Source of the DNA: Paenibacillus humicus NBRC 102415
GTDB lineage: Bacteria; Bacillota; Bacilli; Paenibacillales; Paenibacillaceae
Direction: 5' to 3'
Length of the DNA stretch: 64,000 bases
Assembly (NCBI RefSeq): GCF_004000905.1
Contig: NZ_BIMD01000016.1
Coordinates: 1 to 64,000, forward strand
Shown: positions 52,125-60,598 of the stretch, in pieces
How positions within the stretch are numbered: the stretch's first letter is position 1
How the letters are laid out: each line of letters starts with the position of its first letter
The notes under the pieces: model-generated
Databases searched by the model: none
What the model saw: the letters and a program-made list of their open reading frames with translations, nothing else
What the model was told of the DNA's origin: nothing
Program-made: the position numbers and the translations under genes

Positions 52125-54449
52125 TTATTCGATGCTTTTCAACGATTCGATCATATTGATTCGGGCTACCTTTCTCCGAAGCAGCAAGCTGGAGAGAGTA
52201 GTGAGCAAGAAGGCGAGGAAGGCGGATACCAGCATGACAACCCGATTGAGTTGGTCCGGGATTTGCTGATGGGTGCTCGACAGCGCCTCTATGATGATGG
52301 AATACATGTAGCCGCTGATCGGCAGCGCTATCATGACCGCAAAGGTGGTGAGTATCATGTTCTCGGAGAAGATAAGCCGGTTTATATTCCTCTTTTGATA
52401 ACCCAATACCTTCAGAGTAGCCAGCTCGCGATTTCGTTCGTAAATGTTGATGGAGGATATCGTGTAGATGGCGCCAAACGAAAGAATGACGGCGCTGATG
52501 ATAAACAGGATGAAAATAAAGCTGTTTTGCTTCAGAATAAATTGTGCCGATTCCTTCAAATCATCCTTGTCCGCGATTGTATCGACCTGACGGTCTTGTT
52601 CGAAGAACTGCCGGACGCCAGCCAAATCTGCGGCGCTGCCGGCTTTGACCAGCATGGAGGTTGGGTTGTAGTCGATGCCAAAGCTCTTGAGATACGCTAT
52701 CGAGCAGAAGAACGACGGATTCGAATACTGATTGGATATTTGCGCAACCTTCATATCGACCGTTTTATTCGCAAGCGACGGATCGGTGAATTGAATCCGG
52801 ATCGTATCCCCTATCGCGACCTTATAGTGATCCGCATACGATTTGGGTACGAGCACGCCGCTGTCCACAAGCCTCATCGGACGGTCGTTCTCGTCGTAAA
52901 ATTGAATAAGAGCGTTGTCCTTCTCCGTAACGGTCAACGTGGCGTTCTCATGATCATCGCCTTTGACGAATTTCACGGGAAAGGCGGACAGATCATAGCT
53001 GCTTTCAATTCCGGTCGGCAGCTCCGCCTTCTTTAACTCTGCTCCCCTCTTGTATTCGACCTTCAGATCATAGGCATTCACCTCTTCGATCTGGTCCGCC
53101 ACCCTTTGCAAAGACGTTTGAGTCCCGAAAGCAGTGATCAACAACACCGTGCTCACCACAACGCCGGCAGAGCTCGCAATCGCCTTCTGCTTATGGAGAA
53201 AGATGTTTCTCAAAATGAGCTTGTTGCTGTACGAAATGCGTCTCCAGATTCCCGGAAGCCGTTCAATGAGCAGCTTCTTCATCTTCTTCGGCGGTTTAGG
53301 CCTCATCGCCTGCGCTGCGTGTTCCCGCAGAATGCCTATGCCGCTCAAGTAACAAGCCAGCATGCCGAATGCGCTCGAGAAAAGGATAGGAAGAATGACC
53401 GAGAAGGAGGATAGGGAGAACTCAATGCTCGGCAGCGAGTAGGATCTGGCGTTCGACGCCTCGATCATGGGAATGAATAGGATCGCCGCAGCGGCGCAGC
53501 CGAGAATGGAGCCTATGATGCCGACGAGCACCGGGAACCCCATGTAATGAAGCATGATGCTGCTGTTCTTCACTCCCAACGCCTTCATAATGCCTACTTG
53601 GTTCCTTTGCGAATCAATGATTCGGGACATCGCGAGGAAGAGGATGATGGCTTCGATGATAAAGAAAACCAGGGGAATGACCTTGCTCATCAATTTGTTG
53701 TTGTGGACGGTTTGTTGGACCTGCGAATAATTGAATGTCCGTTCTTTGCTTATTTGGCTTACATAAGAAAGCTTTTGGGAATGAGCTTCAACGTTTTGGC
53801 CCAACCGGTCGATGCCGTACCCTTCTTCCGCATCGATCAAAACTTCATTATAGTAAAGGCTTCCGGCGATTCGGGGAACTCCAGCTTCGGCCACATAGGC
53901 GAATCCGGCCGTTTTATGGTCCTGGGTTTCGTTTTTTTTGGCATATTCCACATTTTCGCCCAGGCCGCTGATGGTGAATGCCATTTCCTCGTCATCGACG
54001 CTTACCTGTAGTTGATCCCCGACTCTGAATTGATGTTCCCTGGCATAATGGGAATCAAGCAGGATCTGATTCTTGCTGGACGGAATGCTGCCTTCGATCA
54101 TCGTAGGCGTATTTATGCTGTTGCTGGCCGGAATCGAATGGATTTTCAAGGTCGCTTTCGTAGTGCCGAAAGTTTGCGCCGCATCGAAGCTGTAGCGTCC
54201 TTCGACCTTTTTTACCCCTTCGATTTCACCCAGCTCCGACATGTCCTGCTTGGAAATGTGGTCGTAGTAAACGTTCAAGTCGCTTAGATTATGCGCATGG
54301 AAGTATTCCTTCGTATAAGCGCTGAGATGATCGCTTAGCGCAACCAGCCCCGTGTAGAAAAAAGCGCCTATGGCAATAACCAGCACAAAGGCAAGAAATT
54401 GGCCGATCGATTGCTTGATATCCCTTAATAATTTTTTGAATAAGTTCAT
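52125..54449 (-). CDS. FtsX-like ABC transporter permease (YtrF/MacB type)
   Basis: A 774-residue membrane protein. ATG 54449 overlaps the last base of the ATPase gene (TAATG); GTG 54455 is also possible. There is one N-terminal membrane segment (about 18-38), a large extracellular domain (about 45-250), three segments at about 260-375, a second extracellular domain and three more at the C-terminus. This is two FtsX modules in tandem, each with a coupling-helix type 'QVGIMKALGVKNSSIM' / 'ELATLKVLGYQKRNIN'. Such permeases move envelope-active peptides or transmit mechanical force instead of importing solutes. It pairs with the MacB-type ATPase gene upstream. Confidence 0.92.
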   Translation of the reverse strand: MNLFKKLLRDIKQSIGQFLAFVLVIAIGAFFYTGLVALSDHLSAYTKEYFHAHNLSDLNVYYDHISKQDMSELGEIEGVKKVEGRYSFDAAQTFGTTKATLKIHSIPASNSINTPTMIEGSIPSSKNQILLDSHYAREHQFRVGDQLQVSVDDEEMAFTISGLGENVEYAKKNETQDHKTAGFAYVAEAGVPRIAGSLYYNEVLIDAEEGYGIDRLGQNVEAHSQKLSYVSQISKERTFNYSQVQQTVHNNKLMSKVIPLVFFIIEAIILFLAMSRIIDSQRNQVGIMKALGVKNSSIMLHYMGFPVLVGIIGSILGCAAAAILFIPMIEASNARSYSLPSIEFSLSSFSVILPILFSSAFGMLACYLSGIGILREHAAQAMRPKPPKKMKKLLIERLPGIWRRISYSNKLILRNIFLHKQKAIASSAGVVVSTVLLITAFGTQTSLQRVADQIEEVNAYDLKVEYKRGAELKKAELPTGIESSYDLSAFPVKFVKGDDHENATLTVTEKDNALIQFYDENDRPMRLVDSGVLVPKSYADHYKVAIGDTIRIQFTDPSLANKTVDMKVAQISNQYSNPSFFCSIAYLKSFGIDYNPTSMLVKAGSAADLAGVRQFFEQDRQVDTIADKDDLKESAQFILKQNSFIFILFIISAVILSFGAIYTISSINIYERNRELATLKVLGYQKRNINRLIFSENMILTTFAVMIALPISGYMYSIIIEALSSTHQQIPDQLNRVVMLVSAFLAFLLTTLSSLLLRRKVARINMIESLKSIE

Positions 54450-55153
54450 TACCACTCAATCCCTTCAACGCTTTGCTTGTGCTCGTTGACTGTTACGCTT
54501 TCGATTTTTCCGCTTTTTACCGTAATGACTTTATCCGCCATCGGCGCAATCGCGGAGTTGTGCGTGACCAGCACAATACATTTTTTCGTTTCCGTGTTCA
54601 AATCCTGAAGAAGCTTCAAAACGGACTTGCCGGTCACATAATCCAACGCGCCAGTGGGCTCATCGCAGAGCAACAGCAAAGGGTTCTTGGCAACGGCGCG
54701 CGCAATGGCCACTCGCTGCTGTTCTCCTCCGGAGAGCTGGGACGGGAAGTTTTTCATCCGGTTCTTCAACCCCACTTTCGTTAAGATCTCGTTGGCGTCC
54801 AGATGGTTTTTACATACTTCCGCGGCGAATTCAACGTTTTCCACAGCATTCAGATTGGGGATCAAGTTATAGAATTGAAAGACAAACCCTACCTTTTCGG
54901 CGCGATATCCCGTAAGCTCCTTCTCATTGAAGCCGGTAATATCCTTGCCGCCGACAGTCACCTTGCCCGAGGTAGCCGTATCCATGCCGCCAAGTATATT
55001 CAGAATCGTGCTTTTGCCGGCGCCGCTTGCACCCAGAACAACGACGAATTCGCCCTCGTTGATGGAAAAGTCGACGCCGTTCAGCGCCTTGATCGGCACT
55101 TCGCCTATTTTGTATTCTTTCGTTACGTTTTCAAATTCGATTAATGTTTTCAC
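54449..55153 (-). CDS. MacB/LolD-type ABC transporter ATPase (YtrE-like)
   Basis: A 234-residue ATPase. GTG 55153 is set by GGGGAG nine bases upstream. It has Walker A '[11 protein letters not shown]', Q-loop '[20 protein letters not shown]', signature '[15 protein letters not shown]', Walker B '[12 protein letters not shown]' and switch His '[10 protein letters not shown]'. This is the subgroup that works with FtsX-like permeases. The gene is divergent from the GntR-ATPase-permease set. In B. subtilis the matching genes, ytrE and ytrF, are in one operon with ytrA-D and respond to cell-wall antibiotics. Confidence 0.93.
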   Translation of the reverse strand: MKTLIEFENVTKEYKIGEVPIKALNGVDFSINEGEFVVVLGASGAGKSTILNILGGMDTATSGKVTVGGKDITGFNEKELTGYRAEKVGFVFQFYNLIPNLNAVENVEFAAEVCKNHLDANEILTKVGLKNRMKNFPSQLSGGEQQRVAIARAVAKNPLLLLCDEPTGALDYVTGKSVLKLLQDLNTETKKCIVLVTHNSAIAPMADKVITVKSGKIESVTVNEHKQSVEGIEW

Positions 55154-55221
55154 CGTTTCTATCTCCCCGTAATCGATTTGTCCTGCTTTTTGGTGCGCTC
55201 CCATTGGCAAATATGGGCTCA

Positions 55222-55258
55222 AGTGTGTTAGTATGTTACTCATGTAGCACACTATAAT
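55222..55258 (+). promoter_or_regulatory. YtrA-type operator and -10 box in the divergent control region
   Basis: AGTGTGTTA (55222-55230) and TAGCACACT (55245-55253) form an inverted repeat with one mismatch and a 14-base spacer. TATAAT (55253-55258) overlaps its right end on the plus strand. The AGTGT...ACACT pattern fits operators of YtrA-subfamily GntR proteins, so it probably controls both divergent operons. Confidence 0.6.
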
Positions 55259-55407
55259 TCGAACGCTATCCATTGTCAATAACTGGACCTCATGTAAAAA
55301 AAATCGCCCTGCTCTCTGCAGGACGATGGGATATTGACAAATTTTCGCATCTACGTTATGGTTTCCTGCTAGATATGCAACAAACTACGATGCTGAGTGG
55401 TGAAGCA

Positions 55408-55776
55408 ATGAACGTCACTTTCGACGAAAAGCAGCCCATTTTCCAACAAGTCGCGGATATCATCGAGGACGATATTCTCAACGGAACTTACCGGGAGGAC
55501 GAGCAGATTCTTTCCGTTGCTCAGTTTTCCCAGCTGTTCCAAATCAATCCGGCGACCGTTGTGAAGGGGATCGGCCTGCTCGTGAATGAAGGTATTTTGT
55601 ATAAAAAAAGAGGGCTTGGCATGTATGTCTCCTCTGATGCCAAGCTGAAGATTCAGAAGCAGCGAAGAAATCGTTTCTATAAGGAGCTGCTGTCCAGTCT
55701 CATCTCTGAAGCCGACAAGCTCGAGCTGGCAACCGAGGATATCATCGAGATGATCAAACAGCTGAGGAAGGAATGA
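55408..55776 (+). CDS. ytrA: GntR-family repressor, YtrA subfamily
   Basis: A 122-residue protein. ATG 55408 gives the usual YtrA N-terminus MNVTFDEKQPIFQQVADIIE; the ribosome site is weak, and the frame is open further upstream. The winged helix has 'QLFQINPATVVKGIGLLVNE' (YtrA proteins have 'INPATV' in the recognition helix) and 'YKKRGLGMYV'. A short helical dimerisation tail follows. Repressors of this kind respond to envelope stress and control ABC transporters next to them. It is first in a plus-strand set with an ATPase and a permease. Confidence 0.93.
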   Translation: MNVTFDEKQPIFQQVADIIEDDILNGTYREDEQILSVAQFSQLFQINPATVVKGIGLLVNEGILYKKRGLGMYVSSDAKLKIQKQRRNRFYKELLSSLISEADKLELATEDIIEMIKQLRKE

Positions 55777-55783
55777 AATCATT

Positions 55784-56653
55784 GTGAGCATCGTGCTGAG
55801 CTGCGAGAAATTAACCAAAACATATGGCCGAACCTACGCCTTGCGGGATCTGGATCTACAGCTGGAGGAAAACGTTATTTACGGTCTGCTCGGACGAAAC
55901 GGCGCTGGCAAAACGACCTTGCTCAACCTCATAGCAGGCGGACTGTTCGCTACCGATGGCACCATTGAGGCAAGAGGAAAAAAGCTGGGCAAAGGAGCAA
56001 TTCCGGAGGATTGCTGTTATGTGCGGGAGAATAGCAAGCTGTTTGGAGGAGCTCGATTGATGGAGATTTTGCAGTTTGCTGCAACTTTTCATCCTCATTG
56101 GGACTGGGCGTTCGCTCATAAGCTGCTTCAGACGTTTCGGCTCGATCCCGACAAAAAAATCAAGCAGCTGTCCAGAGGCGCGGAATCGCTCGTAGGAAAC
56201 ATCATCGGTCTGTCCAGCCGATCGGCGTTGACCCTATTCGACGAACCGGTGCTTGGACTTGATGTGCTGATGCGCGAAAGGTTTTACAAGGAGCTGCTCG
56301 AGGATTACGCCAATCATCCCCGTACGATTTTGCTTTCTACGCATTTGTTGGACGAAATCGCCCCGATCGCAGAGCGAGTTTACATCCTGGACGAGGGCTC
56401 TCTCCTGCTTCATGAAGAGATGAATCAGATAAGCATGGCAGCTTATTTGATTCGAGGCCATTCGGATGCCGTGGCTGCGTTTACGGAAGGGAAGCGGGTA
56501 TTGCATACCGAATCCTACGGCCACGGGAAGCTGGCCGCCATTTTCGAAAAGCTGGATGATGGGGACAGGCTGCAGGCGCGTCAACTAGACATTGCCCTGG
56601 AACAATTGACGCTTCAAAAGTTTTTCTCGTACTTGATCGAAGGAGGTCGCTGA
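55784..56653 (+). CDS. ABC transporter ATPase, YtrB-like
   Basis: A 289-residue protein from GTG 55784, eight bases past the ytrA-like stop, with AAGGAA upstream. It has Walker A 'LLGRNGAGKTT' and Walker B 'ALTLFDEPVLGLD'. The signature reads 'LSRGAESLVGNIIGL' in place of LSGGQ, as in the exporter subgroup found with YtrA regulators. The C-terminal 70 residues are an extra regulatory part common in that group. It should work with the small permease encoded next. Confidence 0.92.
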   Translation: MSIVLSCEKLTKTYGRTYALRDLDLQLEENVIYGLLGRNGAGKTTLLNLIAGGLFATDGTIEARGKKLGKGAIPEDCCYVRENSKLFGGARLMEILQFAATFHPHWDWAFAHKLLQTFRLDPDKKIKQLSRGAESLVGNIIGLSSRSALTLFDEPVLGLDVLMRERFYKELLEDYANHPRTILLSTHLLDEIAPIAERVYILDEGSLLLHEEMNQISMAAYLIRGHSDAVAAFTEGKRVLHTESYGHGKLAAIFEKLDDGDRLQARQLDIALEQLTLQKFFSYLIEGGR

Positions 56654-56654
56654 A

Positions 56655-57332
56655 TTGGGTTCATTGGCTGTTCATCTAAAGGCGACTTATTTGCAAGCGA
56701 GGATATGCATCTGGATGGTCGTTGTTTTCATCCTCCTTGGCAGGCTGGCGGAATACATGGTCGGTCTCTTTACAGACAGCAGCCAAAACTCCGTACTCTC
56801 GGACGGCAACCTGCTGCTGCTTATTTTGCTCCTTTTCGCCATCGTACTTCCTCTTGGCTATTACAGTCGCATCGTACATATTGGCGCAAGCCGAAAACAA
56901 TACTTCTGGGGGCTTCAATTCGTTTATGCCGTGTGGGCAGCGGCCCTCGCTTTATTCAATTGTATATGGCCTATGCTGGAGGCGAATGTGTTCCACAAAA
57001 ACACCGTTGATCTTGTTGAAGCGTTTCATTGGAACGAGTTTGGCGTGGCGGGTTCTTTTCTCTACCAGACTGTTTTTTATTTGATGTCGATGGCGCTGCT
57101 GAGCATGCTGGTCTCCGGCTGCCGCCATTTTGCCGGCTGGCTGCTGTGGGCGCTGTTCATTGTGGCGATCCCGACCGGAACGGCGATTCCTGAGCTGCGC
57201 GCTCATGTGGTTTCTTTTTTTGAAGCCTTGCTTTTCAACCGCTCCCTGCTCGAGGGCGTCGGATTTAATCTGGTGCTTTACTTCGTTTTCGTCGCCGGCG
57301 GCTGGTTGTTCACCAGAAGAAGAACACACTGA
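56655..57332 (+). CDS. Small ABC transporter permease of the Ytr-like cassette
   Basis: A 225-residue protein. TTG 56655 has AAGGAGG eight bases upstream and abuts the ATPase stop. Six predicted membrane segments are seen (about 17-34, 53-70, 85-104, 130-150, 157-175, 205-220). Sequence motifs are not diagnostic; assignment rests on topology and coupling to the ATPase. Two such half-size permeases, YtrC and YtrD, are present in B. subtilis, whereas only one is here. The decayed aminotransferase repeat begins right after its stop. Confidence 0.82.
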   Translation: MGSLAVHLKATYLQARICIWMVVVFILLGRLAEYMVGLFTDSSQNSVLSDGNLLLLILLLFAIVLPLGYYSRIVHIGASRKQYFWGLQFVYAVWAAALALFNCIWPMLEANVFHKNTVDLVEAFHWNEFGVAGSFLYQTVFYLMSMALLSMLVSGCRHFAGWLLWALFIVAIPTGTAIPELRAHVVSFFEALLFNRSLLEGVGFNLVLYFVFVAGGWLFTRRRTH

Positions 57333-57515
57333 TATTCGTGTCGCCCGGACATGGCTTCGAGAGGCCGACCTGGCTGAGGATGGGGCAGGCCGGAGAAGAA
57401 CCGGGCGGTGCTGGCGAAGCCGCTTCAGCCATCCGCGCCTTAAAGGCCGGCTGTCGCGAGCATGCGCAAAAAAGCTCCCGGAGACGCTGATTCAGCGGCT
57501 TTCGGGAGCTTTTTG
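57333..57515 (+). repeat. Direct repeat, decayed copy of the aminotransferase 3' end plus terminator
   Basis: This is a diverged copy of 51921-52117, with small deletions that break the frame (for example the codons between GGCGAAG and CGCTTCAGCC are lost). The terminator hairpin (57473-57510) is kept almost unchanged, with A- and T-runs at its sides. It now separates the permease gene from the convergent GIY-YIG gene and can stop transcription from both sides. Confidence 0.9.
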
Positions 57516-57546
57516 CATTCCATTCTCCAGCACTAGGAGGAATACC

Positions 57547-57933
57547 TTACCGCTTCGGCTTATTGTATCCTTTGTCGCCGTAAGGCTGCAGCTTTTCGAT
57601 CCACAGCTCCAGAAGCGCATCCACTTCGGCCTGATAGCCTTTCAGCTCCTCGGGATCTCCGGCGTACTCTTCTCTCGGCTTGATCTGGTCCAGCTCCTCG
57701 AAGACAAAGCTCTCCGCTCCGTAAGCCTTCCAATCGCTCTTCAATTCATGCAGCGTGTTCATCCCCGTGCTCTTGAAAAAATCCAGCCGGTTCTTCGCTC
57801 CGGGCAGATCCATGCTGCCGCATACAAGCACTTTCCCGTTCTCCTTGTTCCTTATCTGATACACACCCATCGGGCGGAACGATTGCTTGTAGGAGGAGAC
57901 GAGCTCCTTTTTGCTTTGCTTGTCCAGCGCCAT
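57547..57933 (-). CDS. GIY-YIG-like small protein
   Basis: A 128-residue protein. ATG 57933 follows AAAAGGAGGG. 'MGVYQIRNKENGKVLVCGSM' (about residues 22-41) is the start of a GIY-YIG nuclease-like fold, and 'NRLDFFKSTGMNTLHELKSDW' and 'FEELDQIKPREEYAG' follow. The GIY part is changed to GVY. The YIG part is 'VLVCGSM', and the catalytic Arg/Glu are not certain, so nuclease activity is doubtful. It lies 26 bases before the next gene in the same direction of transcription, so they probably share an operon. Confidence 0.78.
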   Translation of the reverse strand: MALDKQSKKELVSSYKQSFRPMGVYQIRNKENGKVLVCGSMDLPGAKNRLDFFKSTGMNTLHELKSDWKAYGAESFVFEELDQIKPREEYAGDPEELKGYQAEVDALLELWIEKLQPYGDKGYNKPKR

Positions 57934-57959
57934 TCCTATCCCTCCTTTTCAGATTCCGA

Positions 57960-58439
57960 TCAATAGCCCATTTCCGCCAGAATGCGCGAAAGCGTGCGCA
58001 GCCGCTCTCCGATCAGCTCTCCATCATCGCTCAGCGCCTGGCTGAACAGCTTGATGTCCTCGTCGAGCTTGTCATTATCCGTACATACGGCTACCGTCAT
58101 GGCGTCTCCCTGGAGGCCGATCCGGTCGATCACAGGGTTTGCCGGATCGTACAGCTTGGGATGCTGGTAGGCATCGCGGAAGTGAGCCATGCCGCTCGCA
58201 ACGAGAATCGCCAGATCCAGCACTCGGTGCAGAGGGAGCTCTTCCGATTGCCTGGACCATTTCTCTCCCGTGTAGCGCCATACTTTGGCGGAAATGTCCA
58301 CCTTTCCGCGATCATTCCATTGGGCGAGGCCGAGCGACAGGCCTTTCGCATCGGAATGGCCGGCCTGGCGTCCATCGACGTCGGCGTAATTCTCGACCGT
58401 TAGGACCGGTTTATGCTTAAGCGTAGTTGGAATTTTCAT
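57960..58439 (-). CDS. Conserved hypothetical protein (DUF6530-like)
   Basis: A 159-residue cytoplasmic protein. ATG 58439 follows GGAGG by seven bases. It begins 'MKIPTTLKHKPVLTVENYAD', has 'GLSLGLAQWNDRGKVDISAKVW' (shortened: LSLGLAQWNDRGKVDIS) and 'SEELPLHRVLDLAIL', and resembles a small family of uncharacterised Firmicute proteins. No catalytic motif is recognised. It is followed by the GIY-YIG-like gene. Four 8-bp repeats lie 40 bases upstream of its start. Confidence 0.72.
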   Translation of the reverse strand: MKIPTTLKHKPVLTVENYADVDGRQAGHSDAKGLSLGLAQWNDRGKVDISAKVWRYTGEKWSRQSEELPLHRVLDLAILVASGMAHFRDAYQHPKLYDPANPVIDRIGLQGDAMTVAVCTDNDKLDEDIKLFSQALSDDGELIGERLRTLSRILAEMGY

Positions 58440-58478
58440 TTGATATCCTCCAAAAAGAGAGATGGGATCGAAATGATT

Positions 58479-58510
58479 ATTTACTAATTTACTAAATTAC
58501 TAATTTACTG
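58479..58510. repeat. Four tandem 8-bp repeats upstream of the DUF6530-like gene
   Basis: ATTTACTA, ATTTACTA, AATTACTA and ATTTACTG in direct succession, 40 bases before the start at 58439. Tandem operator half-sites or a slippage-prone spacer in the promoter are possible. Confidence 0.75.
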
Positions 58511-58652
58511 TTCAACTCATCATATCGTCACAAGCATCTCCCGTCAAGGGACGATCTGTCCCTATCCCTTCGAATGCCTTCGTTCCCGGAGCTTTTCTTT
58601 CCCGGTTGGCTGCAGCCGGCCAATACCGGTCTCGCAAGCGGACATAGGGAAA

Positions 58653-58693
58653 AGACCGCGAGAAGGGGAACCAAGTTCCCTTTCTTGCGGTCT
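58653..58693. repeat. Long hairpin, copy 2 of a related pair
   Basis: A 19-bp stem (58653-58671 with 58675-58693, two G.U pairs) and a three-base loop, followed by CTTTCCCCC. It shares the GAGAA-GGG / CCCTTTCT core and TCTTT tail with 36144-36185. It lies in the 58440-58777 gap, which holds no supported gene. Confidence 0.65.
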
Positions 58694-58777
58694 CTTTCCC
58701 CCATCCGCCAATAATGATGGATGGCTGGCGGAAACGACGGAGGGATTGCATGTTCTTCTGTTTCCGCCTGATTCCGG

Positions 58778-59602
58778 TTATTTGACAGAACCCGTCATGC
58801 CCGCCACGAAATGCTTCTGCATCAGGAAGAAGACGAGCGCGGTCGGCAAGGTGCCGATGACGATGGCCGTCATGATGACTCCGTAATCCGGAGTATAACC
58901 CGAGCCGAGATTGGAGATGAGCAGAGGAATGGTCCGCGTATCTTCGGATTGAAGCACGATAAGCGGCCAGAGATAGTTGTTCCAGCTGGACATGAACGTG
59001 ATGATCGCCGCGGCGGCGTAGGTGGTTCTCATCGTCGGGACGAAGATGCGGAAGAACAGCCCCAGCTCGTTCACTCCGTCGATCCTCCCCGCTTCCAGCA
59101 GATCGCGCGGGAACATCTTTGTGCTCTGGCGGAAAAAGAAGATCAGGAAAGCGGTCGTCATCGTCGGCAGCACGACAGCGGCGGCGGTATTGACGCCGAT
59201 GAAGGGAACGGTACGGGAAACGGCGGCGAACATCCGGTACAGCGGCACCATCAGCGCGGCAAAAGGAATCATCATGGACAGCAGCAATATATTGAAGACG
59301 ATATCCTTCGCTCTGCTGCGGTAGACCTCGAACCCGTATCCGGCAAGAGAGCCGATGACCAGCGCCAGGAAAGTGGTCGTCAGCGACACTTTGGCGGAGT
59401 TGGCGAGCGCGGTCACGACATCGTATTGATCGAACAGATTCCGCATGTTCGCGATGAGATGGCTGCCTGGCAGCAGCCTCCCTTGCGTCACGTCGACGGA
59501 TTTATTCGTTGCGCTGACGATCATCCACAAGAACGGGAATACAGAGACGACGGTGGCCGCGATGAGGAAAGCATACGTGAAAGCCCTTCTCGGTTTAACC
59601 AT
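58778..59602 (-). CDS. Sugar ABC transporter permease, MalG-like
   Basis: A 274-residue membrane protein. ATG 59602 has CAGGTG nearby and overlaps the upstream permease gene by eight bases. It has six predicted membrane segments and the EAA loop 'EAGRIDGVNELGLFFRIFVP'. The C-terminal 'LMQKHFVAGMTGSVK' is the standard end of CUT1 sugar permeases. Last gene of the minus-strand transporter set 61918-58778. As with the lpl set no ATPase gene is present, so a shared MsmX-type ATPase is expected. Confidence 0.94.
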   Translation of the reverse strand: MVKPRRAFTYAFLIAATVVSVFPFLWMIVSATNKSVDVTQGRLLPGSHLIANMRNLFDQYDVVTALANSAKVSLTTTFLALVIGSLAGYGFEVYRSRAKDIVFNILLLSMMIPFAALMVPLYRMFAAVSRTVPFIGVNTAAAVVLPTMTTAFLIFFFRQSTKMFPRDLLEAGRIDGVNELGLFFRIFVPTMRTTYAAAAIITFMSSWNNYLWPLIVLQSEDTRTIPLLISNLGSGYTPDYGVIMTAIVIGTLPTALVFFLMQKHFVAGMTGSVK

Positions 59603-60488
59603 TTCGATCACCTGCCGCTTTGAACTGGATGATGGAGAAAAGGACAATCAGAGCTACGACCGAATAAGACACCGTTGCCGCGTAGCCGAAGTCCGGCGTG
59701 TATTTGAAGGACAAGTTGTAGATGTACTGGGAAATGGTCGTGGTCGCGTTGCCCGGACCGCCCTTGGTAATATTCATGACCTCGTCGAAGAGCTGAAGCG
59801 TCCCGATCGTGGAGGTGATCGAAGTGAACAGGATGATCGGCTTCAGCAGCGGCACGGTGATGCCGAAGAACTGGCGGACCGGACCTGCTCCGTCGATGCG
59901 GGCCGCTTCATAGATCGAGCTGTCCACGTTCTGCAGCGCGGAGAGGTAGAAAATCATGTTGTACCCGGTCCATCGCCAAGTAATGGCGATGATGATCGTC
60001 GCTTTGGCCCAGAATGGGTCCGTCAGCCACCCGATCGGCTGGGAGACGAGATGGAGCTGGATCAGCGCCGTGTTGACCAGCCCGTCTTGGCCGAACAGGT
60101 ATTTGAAGATGACGGAATAAGCGACCAGGGAAGTGACGCAGGGCAGGAAGATCGCCGTGCGGAAAAAACCTCTGAACTTGAGCCCGCTGTCGTTGAGCAG
60201 CACGGAAATGAACAAAGCAAGCACAATCATGATCGGAACCTGGATGATGAGGTAAGTGAATGTGTTCTTCACGGCCGCCAGAAAGGTCGTGTCTCCGAAC
60301 AAGCGCCTGTAGTTCGCCAAGCCGGCAGCGTGCAGGTTCGTGCCTTTGCCCGATTTCAAAGACAAGAGGAACGCTTGAATCATGGGATAGAAATAGAAGG
60401 CGCAGATCAGCAGCACCGCAACCGAAACAAATATCCAGCCGATGGCTTGGGATTTCCGCTGCAATCTCGCTCCGGTTCTCGCATTCAT
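59595..60488 (-). CDS. Sugar ABC transporter permease, MalF-like
   Basis: A 297-residue membrane protein. ATG 60488 follows AAAGGAG by about ten bases. It has six predicted membrane segments and EAA loop 'EAARIDGAGPVRQFFGITVP'. 'GGPGNATTTISQYIYNLSF' is typical of CUT1 permeases. It is paired with the MalG-like permease downstream and the binding lipoprotein upstream. Confidence 0.94.
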   Translation of the reverse strand: MNARTGARLQRKSQAIGWIFVSVAVLLICAFYFYPMIQAFLLSLKSGKGTNLHAAGLANYRRLFGDTTFLAAVKNTFTYLIIQVPIMIVLALFISVLLNDSGLKFRGFFRTAIFLPCVTSLVAYSVIFKYLFGQDGLVNTALIQLHLVSQPIGWLTDPFWAKATIIIAITWRWTGYNMIFYLSALQNVDSSIYEAARIDGAGPVRQFFGITVPLLKPIILFTSITSTIGTLQLFDEVMNITKGGPGNATTTISQYIYNLSFKYTPDFGYAATVSYSVVALIVLFSIIQFKAAGDRNG

Positions 60489-60598
60489 GCGGGAGCAGCT
60501 CCTTTCTTTTGAGGACGCCAAAATAAGGGTAGAGCGTCCGGAAGCCGGCCGGGTGTATCCACACCGCCTGCCTTCGGACGCCCAAGATTTCGGAAAGA

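Noticed and set aside
58512-58751. A 79-codon minus-strand frame
   Set aside because: It runs through the long hairpin at 58653-58693, has no ribosome site, and has an arginine-rich composition typical of a chance frame.
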